From UBA7672 sp044224605 (GTDB lineage: Bacteria > Pseudomonadota > Alphaproteobacteria > Caulobacterales > Hyphomonadaceae), in the NCBI GenBank assembly GCA_044224605.1, contig JBGAKC010000028.1, forward strand, positions 1 through 64,000: 64,000 nt of DNA. Direction: 5' to 3'. Positions within the stretch are counted from its first letter, which is position 1; the number at the start of each line of letters is the position of its first letter. The translations under genes were made by a program, and so were the position numbers. The notes under the pieces were generated by a model that ran no database searches, was not told the origin of the DNA, and was given only the letters and a program-made list of their open reading frames with translations. Shown here piece by piece: positions 8,481 through 17,122 of the stretch.

Positions 8481-9190
8481 GCCGGCGACTTCTGCAGCGA
8501 ATCAATGCTGGTCGGCGGCTTGGCGAGGTCAGCCAGCAATTTCGTCAGCGCCTCCGCGCGCTTCGGGTCCATCGTCGACATGACGGCCGCAAGCGTCGCC
8601 GGCTTCATCGTCTTGGCGATATCGACCAGAAGCTTGTCTTCCATGCCGTTGAAGATGCGCGCTGCATCCTTCGGCTTCATCGCCTCGTACGACTTCACCA
8701 GGTCGGCCATGCGCTTGTCGGCTTGCGCCGTCATCTGCGTCAGGAGACCCTGAACTTCGGTTTCGACCTTCTTGAGGTCGGCGATCTGCTCCTGCAGGCG
8801 CTGCTCGGCAGCGGAAGCGGCCTGTTCGCGCGTATCAAGGCCGGTCTCACGAGCGTCCAGCTCTTCCCGGCGCTTCTGAAGGCTGCGCAGGACAAGGATC
8901 TCCTGCGAGGAAAGTCCCATCTCCTCCGCGGCATTGTTGAGCTGCGTGAGGCACTGTTCGGGTGTCGGCGCGGCAGCAGCTGTGGCGGTCGCGGGCGGCG
9001 CTTCCTCCGGGGCGGCTGGAGCTGATGCGTCCTCGCCGATGCCCGCCGTCAGATCGGCGCCGGCGGCCGGGGCAGCTTCCGCGTTGTCCGCCTCGACCGC
9101 GAAGGCCTGGGCGATGTCGAGGCTCTTGAACGCAAGCGCGCCGACTGCGACGGCGCAGACGGCGGAAAGTACGCCGACCTTCGGTGTCAT
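8477..9190 (-). CDS. motE: MotE-family flagellar motor protein
   Basis: A 237-residue protein. It has an N-terminal membrane/signal segment (residues 5-25), an Ala/Pro-rich linker, a predicted coiled coil (about 105-160, LRSLQKRREELDARETGLDTREQAASAAEQ broken by periodic Leu) and a C-terminal MgtE-N-like domain (about 165-225: YEAMKPKDAARIFNGMEDK, MKPATLAAVMSTMDPKRA). This is the MotE architecture, a periplasmic chaperone of the MotC stator component in rhizobia; relatives occur in many alphaproteobacterial flagellar operons. It sits 12 bp after pflI and overlaps the next gene by 4 bp. Whether it acts as in rhizobia here is unproven. Confidence 0.8.
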   Translation of the reverse strand: MTPKVGVLSAVCAVAVGALAFKSLDIAQAFAVEADNAEAAPAAGADLTAGIGEDASAPAAPEEAPPATATAAAAPTPEQCLTQLNNAAEEMGLSSQEILVLRSLQKRREELDARETGLDTREQAASAAEQRLQEQIADLKKVETEVQGLLTQMTAQADKRMADLVKSYEAMKPKDAARIFNGMEDKLLVDIAKTMKPATLAAVMSTMDPKRAEALTKLLADLAKPPTSIDSLQKSPA

Positions 9191-9202
9191 GCCCTGCCCT
9201 CC

Positions 9203-9577
9203 CTAGAGCACGCTGCGGCGGCGCAGCGTGAAATCGACATTGCCGCGTTCGGAGCGCTCGGCTTCGCGCGAAACGGAAACCGGCATGTTGTGGACGTCGC
9301 GCACCATCGGGACGGAAGCGATCGCTCGAGCCTCGTCGATCTTCGCCTGAAGTTCCTTGCCCGCCGCGTCGGCCGAACGGCGCAGGGCCGTGACGGCGTT
9401 CTGGGCGTGCAGGACAGAGTTCTGCAGCTCCTTCGCCGCTTCGAGCATGCGCGCATTGCCGTTGCGCAGCGCCTTCAGCTTTCCGTCCAGCCGCATGCAA
9501 TAGAGGATCGCGATGATCAGCAGCAGCGCCAGGAAGACTTCCAGGCCAATCGAATAGATGCCGGTCGGGATGGTCAT
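9203..9577 (-). CDS. pflI: DUF6468 membrane protein, PflI-like flagellar positioning factor
   Basis: A 124-residue protein whose start (9577) overlaps the fliM stop in ATGA; the longer upstream frame is fliM in shadow. There is one membrane segment (about residues 7-27, GLEVFLALLLIIAILYCMRL) followed by a helical cytoplasmic region (LKALRNGNARMLEAAKELQ...) and a short disordered tail. In Caulobacter the gene directly after fliM encodes PflI, a bitopic protein at the flagellated pole needed for correct flagellum placement. Position, topology and the DUF6468 pattern support the same identity here. Confidence 0.75.
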   Translation of the reverse strand: MTIPTGIYSIGLEVFLALLLIIAILYCMRLDGKLKALRNGNARMLEAAKELQNSVLHAQNAVTALRRSADAAGKELQAKIDEARAIASVPMVRDVHNMPVSVSREAERSERGNVDFTLRRRSVL

Positions 9578-10707
9578 CGTGCCTCCAGGACGCGTTTCTT
9601 CGCTGCGTTGGTGATCGGGGCCTCGACGCGCATCGCCACTTTCTGGCCGATGCGGCCGACCTGGCCGTGAGTGAGGTGAATGTCGCCGCACATCAAATGC
9701 GCTTTTGATTCGGGCGTGGCGTTCATGATCAGCGTGTCGCCGACCTGAAGGTTCATCATCTTGCCGAGCGGCTGGGTGAACTCGTCGAGCACGACGCGCA
9801 AGGTCGTCGGCGCCGACCAGAGTTCGGTGGCAAGGTGGCCTTCCCAGATGTTGTCGCGGCCGAACTTCTCGCCCATGAAGTTCTGCAGCAACATCTTCCG
9901 GATCGGTTCGAGCGTGGCATAGGGCAGCAGCAGCTCGCAGCGACCGCCGCGGTCTTCCATGTCGATGCGCAGCTTGACGAGGATCGCCGCGTTGGCAGGT
10001 TGCGCGATGGCGGCGAAGCGCGGGTTTGTCTCGATGCGGTCGAGCTCGAAGTCGACGGCGGTCAGCGGATCGAAGGCCTTGCGGGCGTCGTTGAGGATGA
10101 CTTCGACCAGGCGCGTCACGAGGACGCGCTCGATCGTGGTGTAGGGACGGCCCTCGACGCGCATTGCTACCGTGCCGCGGCGGCCGCCGAGCAGAACGTC
10201 GACGATTGAGTAGATGAGGTTCGAATCAACCGTGAGCAGGCCGAAATTGTCGAGCTGCCTGGCCTTGAACACGGCGAGAATGGCCGGCAGCGGGATCGAG
10301 TTGAGATAATCGCCGAAGCGCATCGACTGGATAGCGTCGAGAGAAACCTCGACGTTGTCAGAGGTGAAATTGCGCAGGCTGGTGGTCATCAGGCGCACGA
10401 GGCGGTCGAACACGACCTCGAGCATCGGCAGGCGTTCGTATGAAACGAGCGCCGAGTTGATGAGGGCGCGGATGCCGTTGCGTTTGGCGCCGTTCTCTTC
10501 TTCCAGCGAGAAGCCGAGAAGCGAATCGATCTCGTCCTGGTTGAGAATGCGCTCGGAACCGACGGCAGCCTGCGCCAGTGACTGCGTGGTATCCGCCCCG
10601 CCCTGCGGCGTATCGGCGCTCCACGCATCGTCATTGCCGCCCGGCTTCCCGGAGGCGACGCTGGCTTCCCAGCCTGCTGCAAGTTCCTCGTCTGTGGTGT
10701 CAGCCAC
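9574..10707 (-). CDS. fliM: flagellar motor switch protein FliM
   Basis: A 377-residue cytoplasmic C-ring component. The N-terminal part contains ILNQDEIDSLLGF (about residue 53), the motif that binds phospho-CheY and starts the FliM body. The middle domain (about 75-270, GIRALINSALVSYERLPMLEVVFDRL..., FGDYLNSIPLPAIL) binds FliG, and the C-terminal SpoA/FliN-like domain (about 290-365, LGKMMNLQVGDTLIMN) packs with FliN. Compared with enteric FliM the N-terminus has an extra 45-50 residue acidic/Gly-rich leader before the CheY motif. It lies 9 bp after fliL and overlaps pflI by 4 bp. Confidence 0.95.
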   Translation of the reverse strand: MADTTDEELAAGWEASVASGKPGGNDDAWSADTPQGGADTTQSLAQAAVGSERILNQDEIDSLLGFSLEEENGAKRNGIRALINSALVSYERLPMLEVVFDRLVRLMTTSLRNFTSDNVEVSLDAIQSMRFGDYLNSIPLPAILAVFKARQLDNFGLLTVDSNLIYSIVDVLLGGRRGTVAMRVEGRPYTTIERVLVTRLVEVILNDARKAFDPLTAVDFELDRIETNPRFAAIAQPANAAILVKLRIDMEDRGGRCELLLPYATLEPIRKMLLQNFMGEKFGRDNIWEGHLATELWSAPTTLRVVLDEFTQPLGKMMNLQVGDTLIMNATPESKAHLMCGDIHLTHGQVGRIGQKVAMRVEAPITNAAKKRVLEAR

Positions 10708-10716
10708 GATCGGTCC

Positions 10717-11415
10717 CTACTGGATAAGCATGCTTTCGATCAGCACGGCGTCGACCTTCTTCGGGTCCATCACCGTGTTGAAGCGATTGAGCAGTTCGCG
10801 GCGCAGGCGCCATGTGCCGGTCGATCCATTGAGATCTTCCACGCGCAGCTCGCGCAGGAAGGAGTTCAGCTGGTCCTTCAGGCGCGGCATCAGTTCCGGC
10901 ACCTTGGTAAAGGTCGCCGAGCTGCTCGACTCGAGCGTGAGTTCGAGCTCCATGTATGGCGAGCGCTGGCCTTCCGTGCCAGCGAGGTTCACCACAAGCT
11001 TGGGCATCGCGTAATAGCAGGGATTGCCTTCGGCGCATTCGAGCGCGTGACCGACATCGCCGGGCTCACCAGCCGCGCCCGTCGCCGCAGCGCCGCCTTC
11101 GGCGCCATGCTCGCCGCCGCCACCGCCATGTTCGCCGCCGGCAGCAGCAGGCTTCTCTTCCTTGGGCTCACCATGAGCCGAAGCATCAGCTCCGTGCTCG
11201 CCGGCCGGAGCGGCCGTAGCCGGAGCGCCGCCGCCCAGCAGCATCATCGCCGCAGCAGCGCCGCCCCCGACTACCAGAACTGCCGGCAGAACGATGAAGA
11301 GAATAAGCGTCTTGCCTGCCATCTTCTTCTTGGCTGGCGCGCCCTCTTCGCCCTCCGCAGCAGGTTTCTCCGCCTCGGGCTCCTCGGGCTTCTTCGCCTT
11401 TTCCTTCTTGGCCAT
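10717..11415 (-). CDS. fliL: flagellar basal-body-associated protein FliL
   Basis: A 232-residue inner-membrane protein. The Lys/Glu-rich cytoplasmic N-terminus (MAKKEKAKKPEEPEAEK) precedes one membrane span (about 35-57), then a striking His/Gly/Glu/Ala-rich linker (about 65-125, repeats of GEHG), then the periplasmic FliL domain (about 130-232: YYAMPKLVVNLAG, SPYMELELTLE, LLNRFNTVMDPKKVDAVLIESMLIQ). FliL rings surround the stator and stabilise torque generation. The start at 11415 is chosen because sequence upstream of it is not FliL-like. First gene of the leftward operon, divergent from flgF. Confidence 0.95.
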   Translation of the reverse strand: MAKKEKAKKPEEPEAEKPAAEGEEGAPAKKKMAGKTLILFIVLPAVLVVGGGAAAAMMLLGGGAPATAAPAGEHGADASAHGEPKEEKPAAAGGEHGGGGGEHGAEGGAAATGAAGEPGDVGHALECAEGNPCYYAMPKLVVNLAGTEGQRSPYMELELTLESSSSATFTKVPELMPRLKDQLNSFLRELRVEDLNGSTGTWRLRRELLNRFNTVMDPKKVDAVLIESMLIQ

Positions 11416-11680
11416 GGACTTCGGCCCCTCATGGGAATCACAAGGCCCCGGACACTCCGGGGCGCGTGGGCAAATTCGGCCGCCTATGGTTAAGGATTGG
11501 TTTTGATGGGTAAAAACTGCCGGGTTCAATGCTGCCGGACGTGCCGTTCCGGCAATATCCCGTTAACCCTGCTGAACGATGGTGGGCGTGTAAATTCAGG
11601 TGTCCGCCGCAGAAGACGCGGACCTAGCCCAGCCTGGCTCTGTCGCCGCCAAAAGGCCGCGTGGAGACAAATGGCGGCCC
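11416..11680. promoter_or_regulatory. divergent fliL / flgF promoter region with weak CtrA- and sigma-54-like sites
   Basis: A 265-bp divergent spacer. At 11490-11504 TTAA is followed by 7 bases and TTTT, a partial CtrA box (consensus TTAA-N7-TTAA). At 11635-11650 CTGGCTCTGTCGCCGC places TGGC and GC elements at sigma-54 spacing in front of flgF, but with mismatches in both. Both are candidate sites only; CtrA and sigma-54 control of these operons is known from Caulobacter. Confidence 0.3.
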
Positions 11681-12412
11681 ATGGACAATTCTTTCATGGT
11701 CGGCCTGTCCGCGCAGCAGGTGCTGCAGAAGCGGATGGACGCGACCGCGAACAACCTCGCGAACATGACCACTGCCGGCTTCAAGGTCGAGCATGTGCTG
11801 ACGCGCGACCTTTCCGAAAAACCCGCGACGGCGTCCGATAATCCCTCCGAGATCAATTTCGCCGACGCCTGGACACTCCAGCGCGACTTTTCGACGGGCC
11901 CGATGGAGCAGACCGGCAACGCGCTGGATTTCGCCATCGAGAACGAAGGCTTCTTCGCGATCCAGACCTCCGCAGGCGAGGCCTATACGCGCGATGGCCA
12001 GTTCAGCCTCAACGAGCAGGGGCAGATTGTCACGCGCGGCGGAAACCCCGTCATGGGCGAAGGCGGACCCATCACGCTGAATCCGATCGGCGGGCCGATC
12101 TCGGTCTCGCGCGAAGGCTCGATCAGCCAGGACGGCCAGGTCGCAGGCAAGCTCAAGGTCGTCAACTTCAAGACGCCAGGCGGGCTGGAGAAGGTCGGAA
12201 ACAATCTCTGGCGTGCGACAGATGAGCAGCCGACGGCTGCCGCCGATGCACGCGTCGTGTCGGGCTTCGTCGAAGGCTCGAACGTCAACGCGGTTCTCGA
12301 ACTCACGGACATGATCGACGTCAGCCGGACTTATACCTCGGTGGCCAGGATGATTTCGCAGGCGGATGAACTGCGCGGCGCTTCCATCGAGAAACTGGCC
12401 AAGGTCGGATGA
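11681..12412 (+). CDS. flgF: flagellar basal-body rod protein FlgF
   Basis: A 243-residue proximal rod protein exported by the flagellar type III apparatus. The start at 11681 gives MDNSFMVGLSAQQVLQKRMDATANNLANMTTAGFK, the conserved rod-protein N-terminus with the ANN(L)AN motif. The centre (FAIENEGFFAIQT, GEAYTRDGQFSLNEQGQIV) matches FlgE/F/G domain 1, and the C-terminus (VNAVLELTDMIDVSRTYTSVARMI) is the second helix of the rod coiled coil. First gene of flgFGAH; flgG begins 28 bp downstream. Confidence 0.93.
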   Translation: MDNSFMVGLSAQQVLQKRMDATANNLANMTTAGFKVEHVLTRDLSEKPATASDNPSEINFADAWTLQRDFSTGPMEQTGNALDFAIENEGFFAIQTSAGEAYTRDGQFSLNEQGQIVTRGGNPVMGEGGPITLNPIGGPISVSREGSISQDGQVAGKLKVVNFKTPGGLEKVGNNLWRATDEQPTAAADARVVSGFVEGSNVNAVLELTDMIDVSRTYTSVARMISQADELRGASIEKLAKVG

Positions 12413-12440
12413 TTCTGGACTAGCCTGAGGAGGCAAGACT

Positions 12441-13226
12441 ATGCGCGCTCTCAACACCGCCGCCACGGGCATGCAGGCCCAGCAGCTCAACGTCGAGGTC
12501 ATCGCGAACAACATCGCGAACATGAACACGACGGGGTTCAAGCGCCAGCGCGCGGAATTCCAGGACCTGCTCTACCAGAACGTCGAACGGATGGGCGTCA
12601 CCTCCTCCGATGCAGGCACGATCGTGCCGACGGGCGTGCAGGTCGGCGTCGGCGTGAAGTCAGGCTCCGTCTACCGCATCACCGAACAGGGCGGCATGAC
12701 GCAGACGACGAACCCTTACGATGTCGGCATCTCCGGTGAAGGCTATTTCATCGTCCAGCTGCCTGACGGCCGCGACTCCTACACGCGCGCCGGCAACTTC
12801 TCGCTGTCGCCCGACGGCCAGATCGTCACGCCCGAAGGTTTCACCGTCGCCCCGGGCATCTCCGTGCCGCAGGACGCGGTCGGCGTTTCGATCAACCGTC
12901 AGGGCGTCGTGCAGGCGATCATGGCGGACGGCAGCGCGCCGCAGGATGTCGGCGCGCTCGAGCTCGCGCGCTTCGTGAACCCGGCGGGTCTTGAAGCCAT
13001 CGGCGACAACCTCTTCCTCGAAACGCCAGCGTCCGGCACGGCCAACCGTGGCCAACCCGACCAGGTCGGGTTCGGCTACCTGCAGCAGGGCTTCCTCGAG
13101 ACCTCGAACGTCAACGCCGTCACCGAGATCTCGGATCTCATCACCGCCCAGCGCGCATACGAGATGAACTCCAAGGTCATCACCACGACCGACGAGATGC
13201 TGCGCTCAACGACCAACCTGCGCTAG
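12441..13226 (+). CDS. flgG: flagellar distal rod protein FlgG
   Basis: A 261-residue distal rod protein. It begins MRALNTAATGMQAQQLNVEVIANNIANMNTTGFKR, the hallmark of FlgG, and ends with SNVNAVTEISDLITAQRAYEMNSKVI and TTDEMLRSTTNLR, the C-terminal rod helix. YNL/QDLLYQ and GISGEGYFIVQLPDG elements are present. Full family length. A GGAGGC ribosome site precedes the start. flgA starts only 5 bp after the stop, indicating one operon. Confidence 0.96.
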   Translation: MRALNTAATGMQAQQLNVEVIANNIANMNTTGFKRQRAEFQDLLYQNVERMGVTSSDAGTIVPTGVQVGVGVKSGSVYRITEQGGMTQTTNPYDVGISGEGYFIVQLPDGRDSYTRAGNFSLSPDGQIVTPEGFTVAPGISVPQDAVGVSINRQGVVQAIMADGSAPQDVGALELARFVNPAGLEAIGDNLFLETPASGTANRGQPDQVGFGYLQQGFLETSNVNAVTEISDLITAQRAYEMNSKVITTTDEMLRSTTNLR

Positions 13227-13231
13227 CCGCC

Positions 13232-13969
13232 ATGCTCCGCGCCACCGCGCTTGTCCTCATCGCTCTCGCCCTCGCGCCGCTCGCAGCTGCGCAGAGGCCG
13301 AGCACGGTCGGGATTCACGGCGACTGGATCACGCTCGGCGACGTGGCGCCTGTCACCGGGGAGCACGCCGGCATCCTGCTGGGCCCGGCCCCGCCGCCGG
13401 GACAGACGCTCGCGCTTGATCCGGCCTTCCTGATCGCTACGGCGAAAAAGGCTGGCGTCATTCTCGCCATCCCGCTCGACCAACCTGTCATGGTGACGCG
13501 CGCCGCCGGGAATGCGACGCCGGCTCCAGCAGCCGCGCCGGCCCGCACGGCCAACCCCGCCCCGCAGATCAAGGGAACGCAGCAGCCGTCGCAGGTGCTC
13601 GTCCTCATGCGCGACGTTTCGCGCGGCCATGTGCTGACATCCGGTGATCTTGGCTGGGAAGATGCCTCCCCGGCTCGCGTCATACGCAACGGCGCCGACA
13701 TGGATATGGCGATCGGCAAGGAAATGAAGCGCGCCGTGAAAGCTGGCCAGCCGCTCGTCGCAACCGACCTCAAGCTCCCCGCGGTGATCCGCAAGGGCGC
13801 GCAGGTGAAGATCATCTACATCGCGAAGGGCGTTCGCCTGACAGTCGATGGCGTAGCCCAGAACGAAGCCGCCCTCGGCGAACCCGTACGCATACTCAAC
13901 ACTTTCTCGAAACGCACCATCGACGCCGTCGCCACCGCGAACGGCGAAGCCAGCGTCACCAGCAGGTAG
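13232..13969 (+). CDS. flgA: flagellar P-ring assembly chaperone FlgA
   Basis: A 245-residue periplasmic protein with a Sec signal (residues 1-20, LALAPLAAA). The N-terminal half is SAF-like (TVGIHGDWITLGDVAPVTGEHAGILLG). The C-terminal SAF domain is about 120-245 (VLVLMRDVSRGHVLTSGDLGWED, GQPLVATDLKLPAVIRKGAQVKIIY, VNEAALGEPVRILN-like), as in FlgA, which helps assemble the FlgI P-ring. It sits between flgG and flgH, as in Caulobacter. Confidence 0.9.
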   Translation: MLRATALVLIALALAPLAAAQRPSTVGIHGDWITLGDVAPVTGEHAGILLGPAPPPGQTLALDPAFLIATAKKAGVILAIPLDQPVMVTRAAGNATPAPAAAPARTANPAPQIKGTQQPSQVLVLMRDVSRGHVLTSGDLGWEDASPARVIRNGADMDMAIGKEMKRAVKAGQPLVATDLKLPAVIRKGAQVKIIYIAKGVRLTVDGVAQNEAALGEPVRILNTFSKRTIDAVATANGEASVTSR

Positions 13970-13974
13970 GACAG

Positions 13975-14709
13975 ATGAAACACGCCATCACGACCGGAGC
14001 AGGCCTTGCCGCCCTGATGCTGGGCGGTTGCGCAGGCCTCAACGACGCGATCGCGCCGCCCTCTCTCACGCCGATCCAGAACCCGGCGACGATCGCCGGC
14101 TCACAGCGCGTCTCGATGCCGCTGCCGACGCCGACAGTTGAGGCGCAGGCGCCGAACTCACTGTGGCGCACGGGCGCTCGTTCCTTCTTCAACGACCAGC
14201 GCGCCAACAAGGTCGGCGACATCCTGACGGTGAACATCGAGATCGCGGACTCGGCGCAGCTGAACAACACGACGGCGCGCAGCCGCACGAGTTCGACGGA
14301 CACCAGCGTCGATGCGCTGCTGGGCGCGGAAACGCTGATCCAGAAAGCACTTCCCGGCTCGCCTTCGCTGTCGCCTGGCGTGAGCTTCGGCTCGGACACG
14401 TCTTCCAACGGCACCGGGTCGGTGAACCGCCAGGAGAAGGTGAACCTCACTGTCGCCGCCGTGATCACGGACCGGCTGCCGAATGGCAATCTCGTCATCG
14501 GCGGCAGCCAGGAAGTGCGGATCAACAACGAACTGCGCGAGCTTCTGGTTTCGGGCGTCATCCGCCCCGAGGACATCGCCTCCGACAACACGATCGAGCA
14601 CACCAAGATCGCAGAGGCGCGCATCTCCTATGGCGGGCGCGGCGACATCAGCCAGGTGCAGCGCGACAAGTACGGCAAGCTGATCTACGACCAGATCACG
14701 CCGTTCTAG
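13975..14709 (+). CDS. flgH: flagellar L-ring lipoprotein FlgH
   Basis: A 244-residue outer-membrane lipoprotein. Lipobox LGGC gives Cys19 as the anchor. The body has FlgH signatures: SLWRTGARSFFNDQRANKVGDILTVNIEIADSA..., KVNLTVAAVITDRLPNGNLVIGGSQEVRINNELRELLVSGVIRPEDI and ARISYGGRGDISQVQ. FlgH forms the L-ring bushing in the outer membrane. It is last in the operon. Its stop (TAG 14707-14709) interlocks with the stop of the convergent PepSY gene within a single CTAG. Confidence 0.95.
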   Translation: MKHAITTGAGLAALMLGGCAGLNDAIAPPSLTPIQNPATIAGSQRVSMPLPTPTVEAQAPNSLWRTGARSFFNDQRANKVGDILTVNIEIADSAQLNNTTARSRTSSTDTSVDALLGAETLIQKALPGSPSLSPGVSFGSDTSSNGTGSVNRQEKVNLTVAAVITDRLPNGNLVIGGSQEVRINNELRELLVSGVIRPEDIASDNTIEHTKIAEARISYGGRGDISQVQRDKYGKLIYDQITPF

Positions 14710-16211
14710 CTTTCCAGCCGGGCTTCAGGTTTTTCCCTCTTGGGCGTGTTGTCGAGCCTGCCGCCGCGGGCGAGCTTCTTCGCGCCGAGCCACACACCCA
14801 ACCCGCAGACCGCCGTGACGCCCAGCATCGCCAGCAGGATCACGATCTCGCGCACAGGCGAAGCCAGCACGTCGAACGTGTGCAGCGCCATGTGCCACCA
14901 CCGGAAGCCCTTGGAGCCGTCGTCCGCGATGAACCGCACGGCGCCGGTGTCCGGATCGAGATAGAAGCGGGTGTCATCCTTCGCCGCGACACGCACCACC
15001 GGCAGATCCGAAGAGGACGCGCCGGGATAATAGTATTCATCCCCTGCCGTCATGACCTCGACCTTCGCGTCGGCGCCTCCCAGCGCCCTCGCAGCGCTTT
15101 GCCGAGCAGCATCATCGAATGGAGACGGCTGGCCGACGGCGTCGAAGCGGCGGCGTGAGCCATCGGCTCCCTGCCAGATGAACCACGGCTTGCCGTCGAG
15201 CTGCGCGAAGCTGACGAGACTGCGCTCGCGCGAGATCGTCCGCAGCGCCACCATCTGCGCCTCGAACGCCGGCTTCGCTTCGGCCCAGGTGAGGGGCTTG
15301 CCGGTGTAATGGTCCGCAGCCTCTCCAGCCTCCGGACCGGACTCAAGCCAGCCCCACGGTTGCATCGAGGCAAAGCCCGAAAAGGAAAAAGTGAGCACAA
15401 GCACGCCAAAGACCAACCCGGTCATGTGGTGGAAGAACTTCGCGCCGCGATAGGGCGAGTCCAGCTTGCCCGTCGATGTCCGGCGGCGGAACTGGCGGAT
15501 GCCGAGGAAGAGACCAAGCACTGTGAGGAAGCATCCGGCGAGCGACGTCCAGATGATCACCTGCGTCCAGAGTTTCGCGTCCTTCCGCAGCTCCGTGAAA
15601 TAGAGCCAGTGCGGGATCGGTCCAAGCCAGCTCCAGAAACGGCTCGATGCCGTCGTGAGCTGCGTTACCCCGCCGGTCTTCGAGGAAACGTAGAGAACCG
15701 TGCTCTCAGGGTCATTGAGCGCGATCTCGAAGAACGGCCGCTGCGCGTTGAAATATCCGGCGACGACGAACTCATCGCGCTCCACGAGCCGGCTGACTGC
15801 TGGGCGACCTTTCAGCTTGTGGCGTGCGAGATAGGTCGTCGCGACGTCCAGCGCCTCCGCCTCGCCGATCTTTTCGATCCTGGCGCCCGTCGTGAGATCG
15901 TAGAGTCCACGGCCGCCCTCTTCTCCCTCGCTCCAGCTCACTGCGATCACGGGGCGGCCCGACAGCATCTCGATGCGCGCCGAGTTCAGAGTCGCGACAG
16001 CCGGCACATCTGGCAACGTCGCCTCATCCGGCGCCCGGATCGGCGCCAGACCTTCGATGCGATAATCGCGATCGCCGAGCGTTGTTGACGGATAGGGCTG
16101 CCAGATCATCACCACGCCGGTGAGGCACCACACCAGCATGAGAAGGCCGAGCGTCACGCCCATCCAGCGATGCAAGGCGAACAGGTAACGGATCAGCCTG
16201 GCCTTGATCAT
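14706..16211 (-). CDS. PepSY-associated transmembrane protein
   Basis: A 501-residue inner-membrane protein. The start at 16211 gives MIKARLIRYLFALHRWMGVTLG, the typical opening of PepSY-TM proteins; sequence upstream of it is shadow of def. Four membrane spans are visible (about residues 15-38, 198-222, 255-275 and 465-485), with periplasmic PepSY-like segments (AEALDVATTYLARHKL..., and TRFYLDPDTGAVRFIADD...GFRWWHMALHTFD near the end). Relatives are often linked to siderophore or iron reduction, but no iron gene is adjacent. Convergent with flgH, sharing a CTAG stop. Confidence 0.8.
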   Translation of the reverse strand: MIKARLIRYLFALHRWMGVTLGLLMLVWCLTGVVMIWQPYPSTTLGDRDYRIEGLAPIRAPDEATLPDVPAVATLNSARIEMLSGRPVIAVSWSEGEEGGRGLYDLTTGARIEKIGEAEALDVATTYLARHKLKGRPAVSRLVERDEFVVAGYFNAQRPFFEIALNDPESTVLYVSSKTGGVTQLTTASSRFWSWLGPIPHWLYFTELRKDAKLWTQVIIWTSLAGCFLTVLGLFLGIRQFRRRTSTGKLDSPYRGAKFFHHMTGLVFGVLVLTFSFSGFASMQPWGWLESGPEAGEAADHYTGKPLTWAEAKPAFEAQMVALRTISRERSLVSFAQLDGKPWFIWQGADGSRRRFDAVGQPSPFDDAARQSAARALGGADAKVEVMTAGDEYYYPGASSSDLPVVRVAAKDDTRFYLDPDTGAVRFIADDGSKGFRWWHMALHTFDVLASPVREIVILLAMLGVTAVCGLGVWLGAKKLARGGRLDNTPKREKPEARLES

Positions 16212-16285
16212 GATCCGCCCCGGAAATGACAACGCCCGGCTTGTAACAAACCAGGCGCGGAGGCGGAATTGAGTTTTGCGAGAGG

Positions 16286-16801
16286 CTAGGCCGCGTCGCG
16301 CTTCTTGGCCTTCTTGACCTTGTTGATGGCGTAGGAGCGCTTCAGACGCGACAGGTGGTCGATGAACAGCGTGCCCTGCAGGTGGTCCATCTCGTGCTGG
16401 ATGCACACCGCATACATGCCCTCGGCCCATTCCTCGATCTGCTCGCCCTGGTAGTTGAGGTAGCGGAGCTTCACGCGCTTCGGCCGATCGACTTCGTCAT
16501 AGTAGTCGGGAACCGAGAGGCAACCCTCTTCATAGGTCTGCGTCTCCTCGACCGTTTCGAGGATTTCCGGGTTCACGAAATAGCGGGGTTCGGGCTTTTC
16601 GCCTTCCTTGGCGAGGTCCATCACGATGACGCGGACCGGCACGCCGATCTGCACGGCAGCCAGCCCGATGCCCGGGGCGGCGTACATCGTCTCCAGCATG
16701 TCATCCATCAGCGCGCGCGTTTCGTCGGTGACGGCGTCAACGCGCCTGGAGACCTGCTTCAGGACGGGATCGGGAACCGTTAGGATAGGGCGGATGGCCA
16801 T
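16286..16801 (-). CDS. def: peptide deformylase
   Basis: A 171-residue metalloenzyme removing the N-terminal formyl group from nascent proteins. All three motifs are intact: GIGLAAVQIG (44-53), EGCLSVP (92-98, metal ligand Cys94) and QHEMDH (135-140, ligands His136 and His140, catalytic Glu137). The tail is Lys-rich (KVKKAKKRDAA). fmt, its usual partner, is not downstream; the next gene leftward is the PepSY protein 74 bp away. Confidence 0.96.
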   Translation of the reverse strand: MAIRPILTVPDPVLKQVSRRVDAVTDETRALMDDMLETMYAAPGIGLAAVQIGVPVRVIVMDLAKEGEKPEPRYFVNPEILETVEETQTYEEGCLSVPDYYDEVDRPKRVKLRYLNYQGEQIEEWAEGMYAVCIQHEMDHLQGTLFIDHLSRLKRSYAINKVKKAKKRDAA

Positions 16802-17049
16802 GAGCGGTAGCTATGGACGAGGCAGGTTTTCGTCAAGTGAACGAGCCCGTGACGGCGGCTAAACAGCCTGTTTTTGCGCGTCATTCGGCACGCGCGGGCC
16901 GGCGCGCCATGGCCAGCCTCGCCCGCACGCTCCAACCAGACGAGATGACCGACGTGAAGGCCGATACCGACAGTCTGCGCGATACAAGAGAACACCACGG
17001 CCCAGGCCAACCAGGCCCTGGCGCCTTCGATTGCAGCGAACCTCGGCAC
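16780..17049 (-). pseudogene. possible truncated N-terminus of an acyltransferase-3 family protein
   Basis: An 89-residue frame beginning MPRFAAIEGARAWLAWAVVFS. This resembles the start of OafA/acyltransferase-3 membrane enzymes (F.aIEGLRgwLA..VvfsH), with the usual active-site His replaced by Cys (FSCIAQ). Homology-like sequence ends after about 45 residues, and the frame runs into the 5' end of def. It is probably a leftover fragment. It could also be a spurious frame. Confidence 0.3.
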
Positions 17050-17122
17050 GAGCGGGTTCTCCCAAGTACGCTTTCAACCTACCTCTGCTTCGCTGAAAAG
17101 GGCGCCGGGCTCGCCTGCGGCC

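Noticed and set aside
6006..8753. 915-codon open frame on the plus strand
   Set aside because: Fully antisense to the TPR-protein and motE genes. Arg/Gly-rich composition typical of the complementary frame of GC-rich coding DNA, and no ribosome site.
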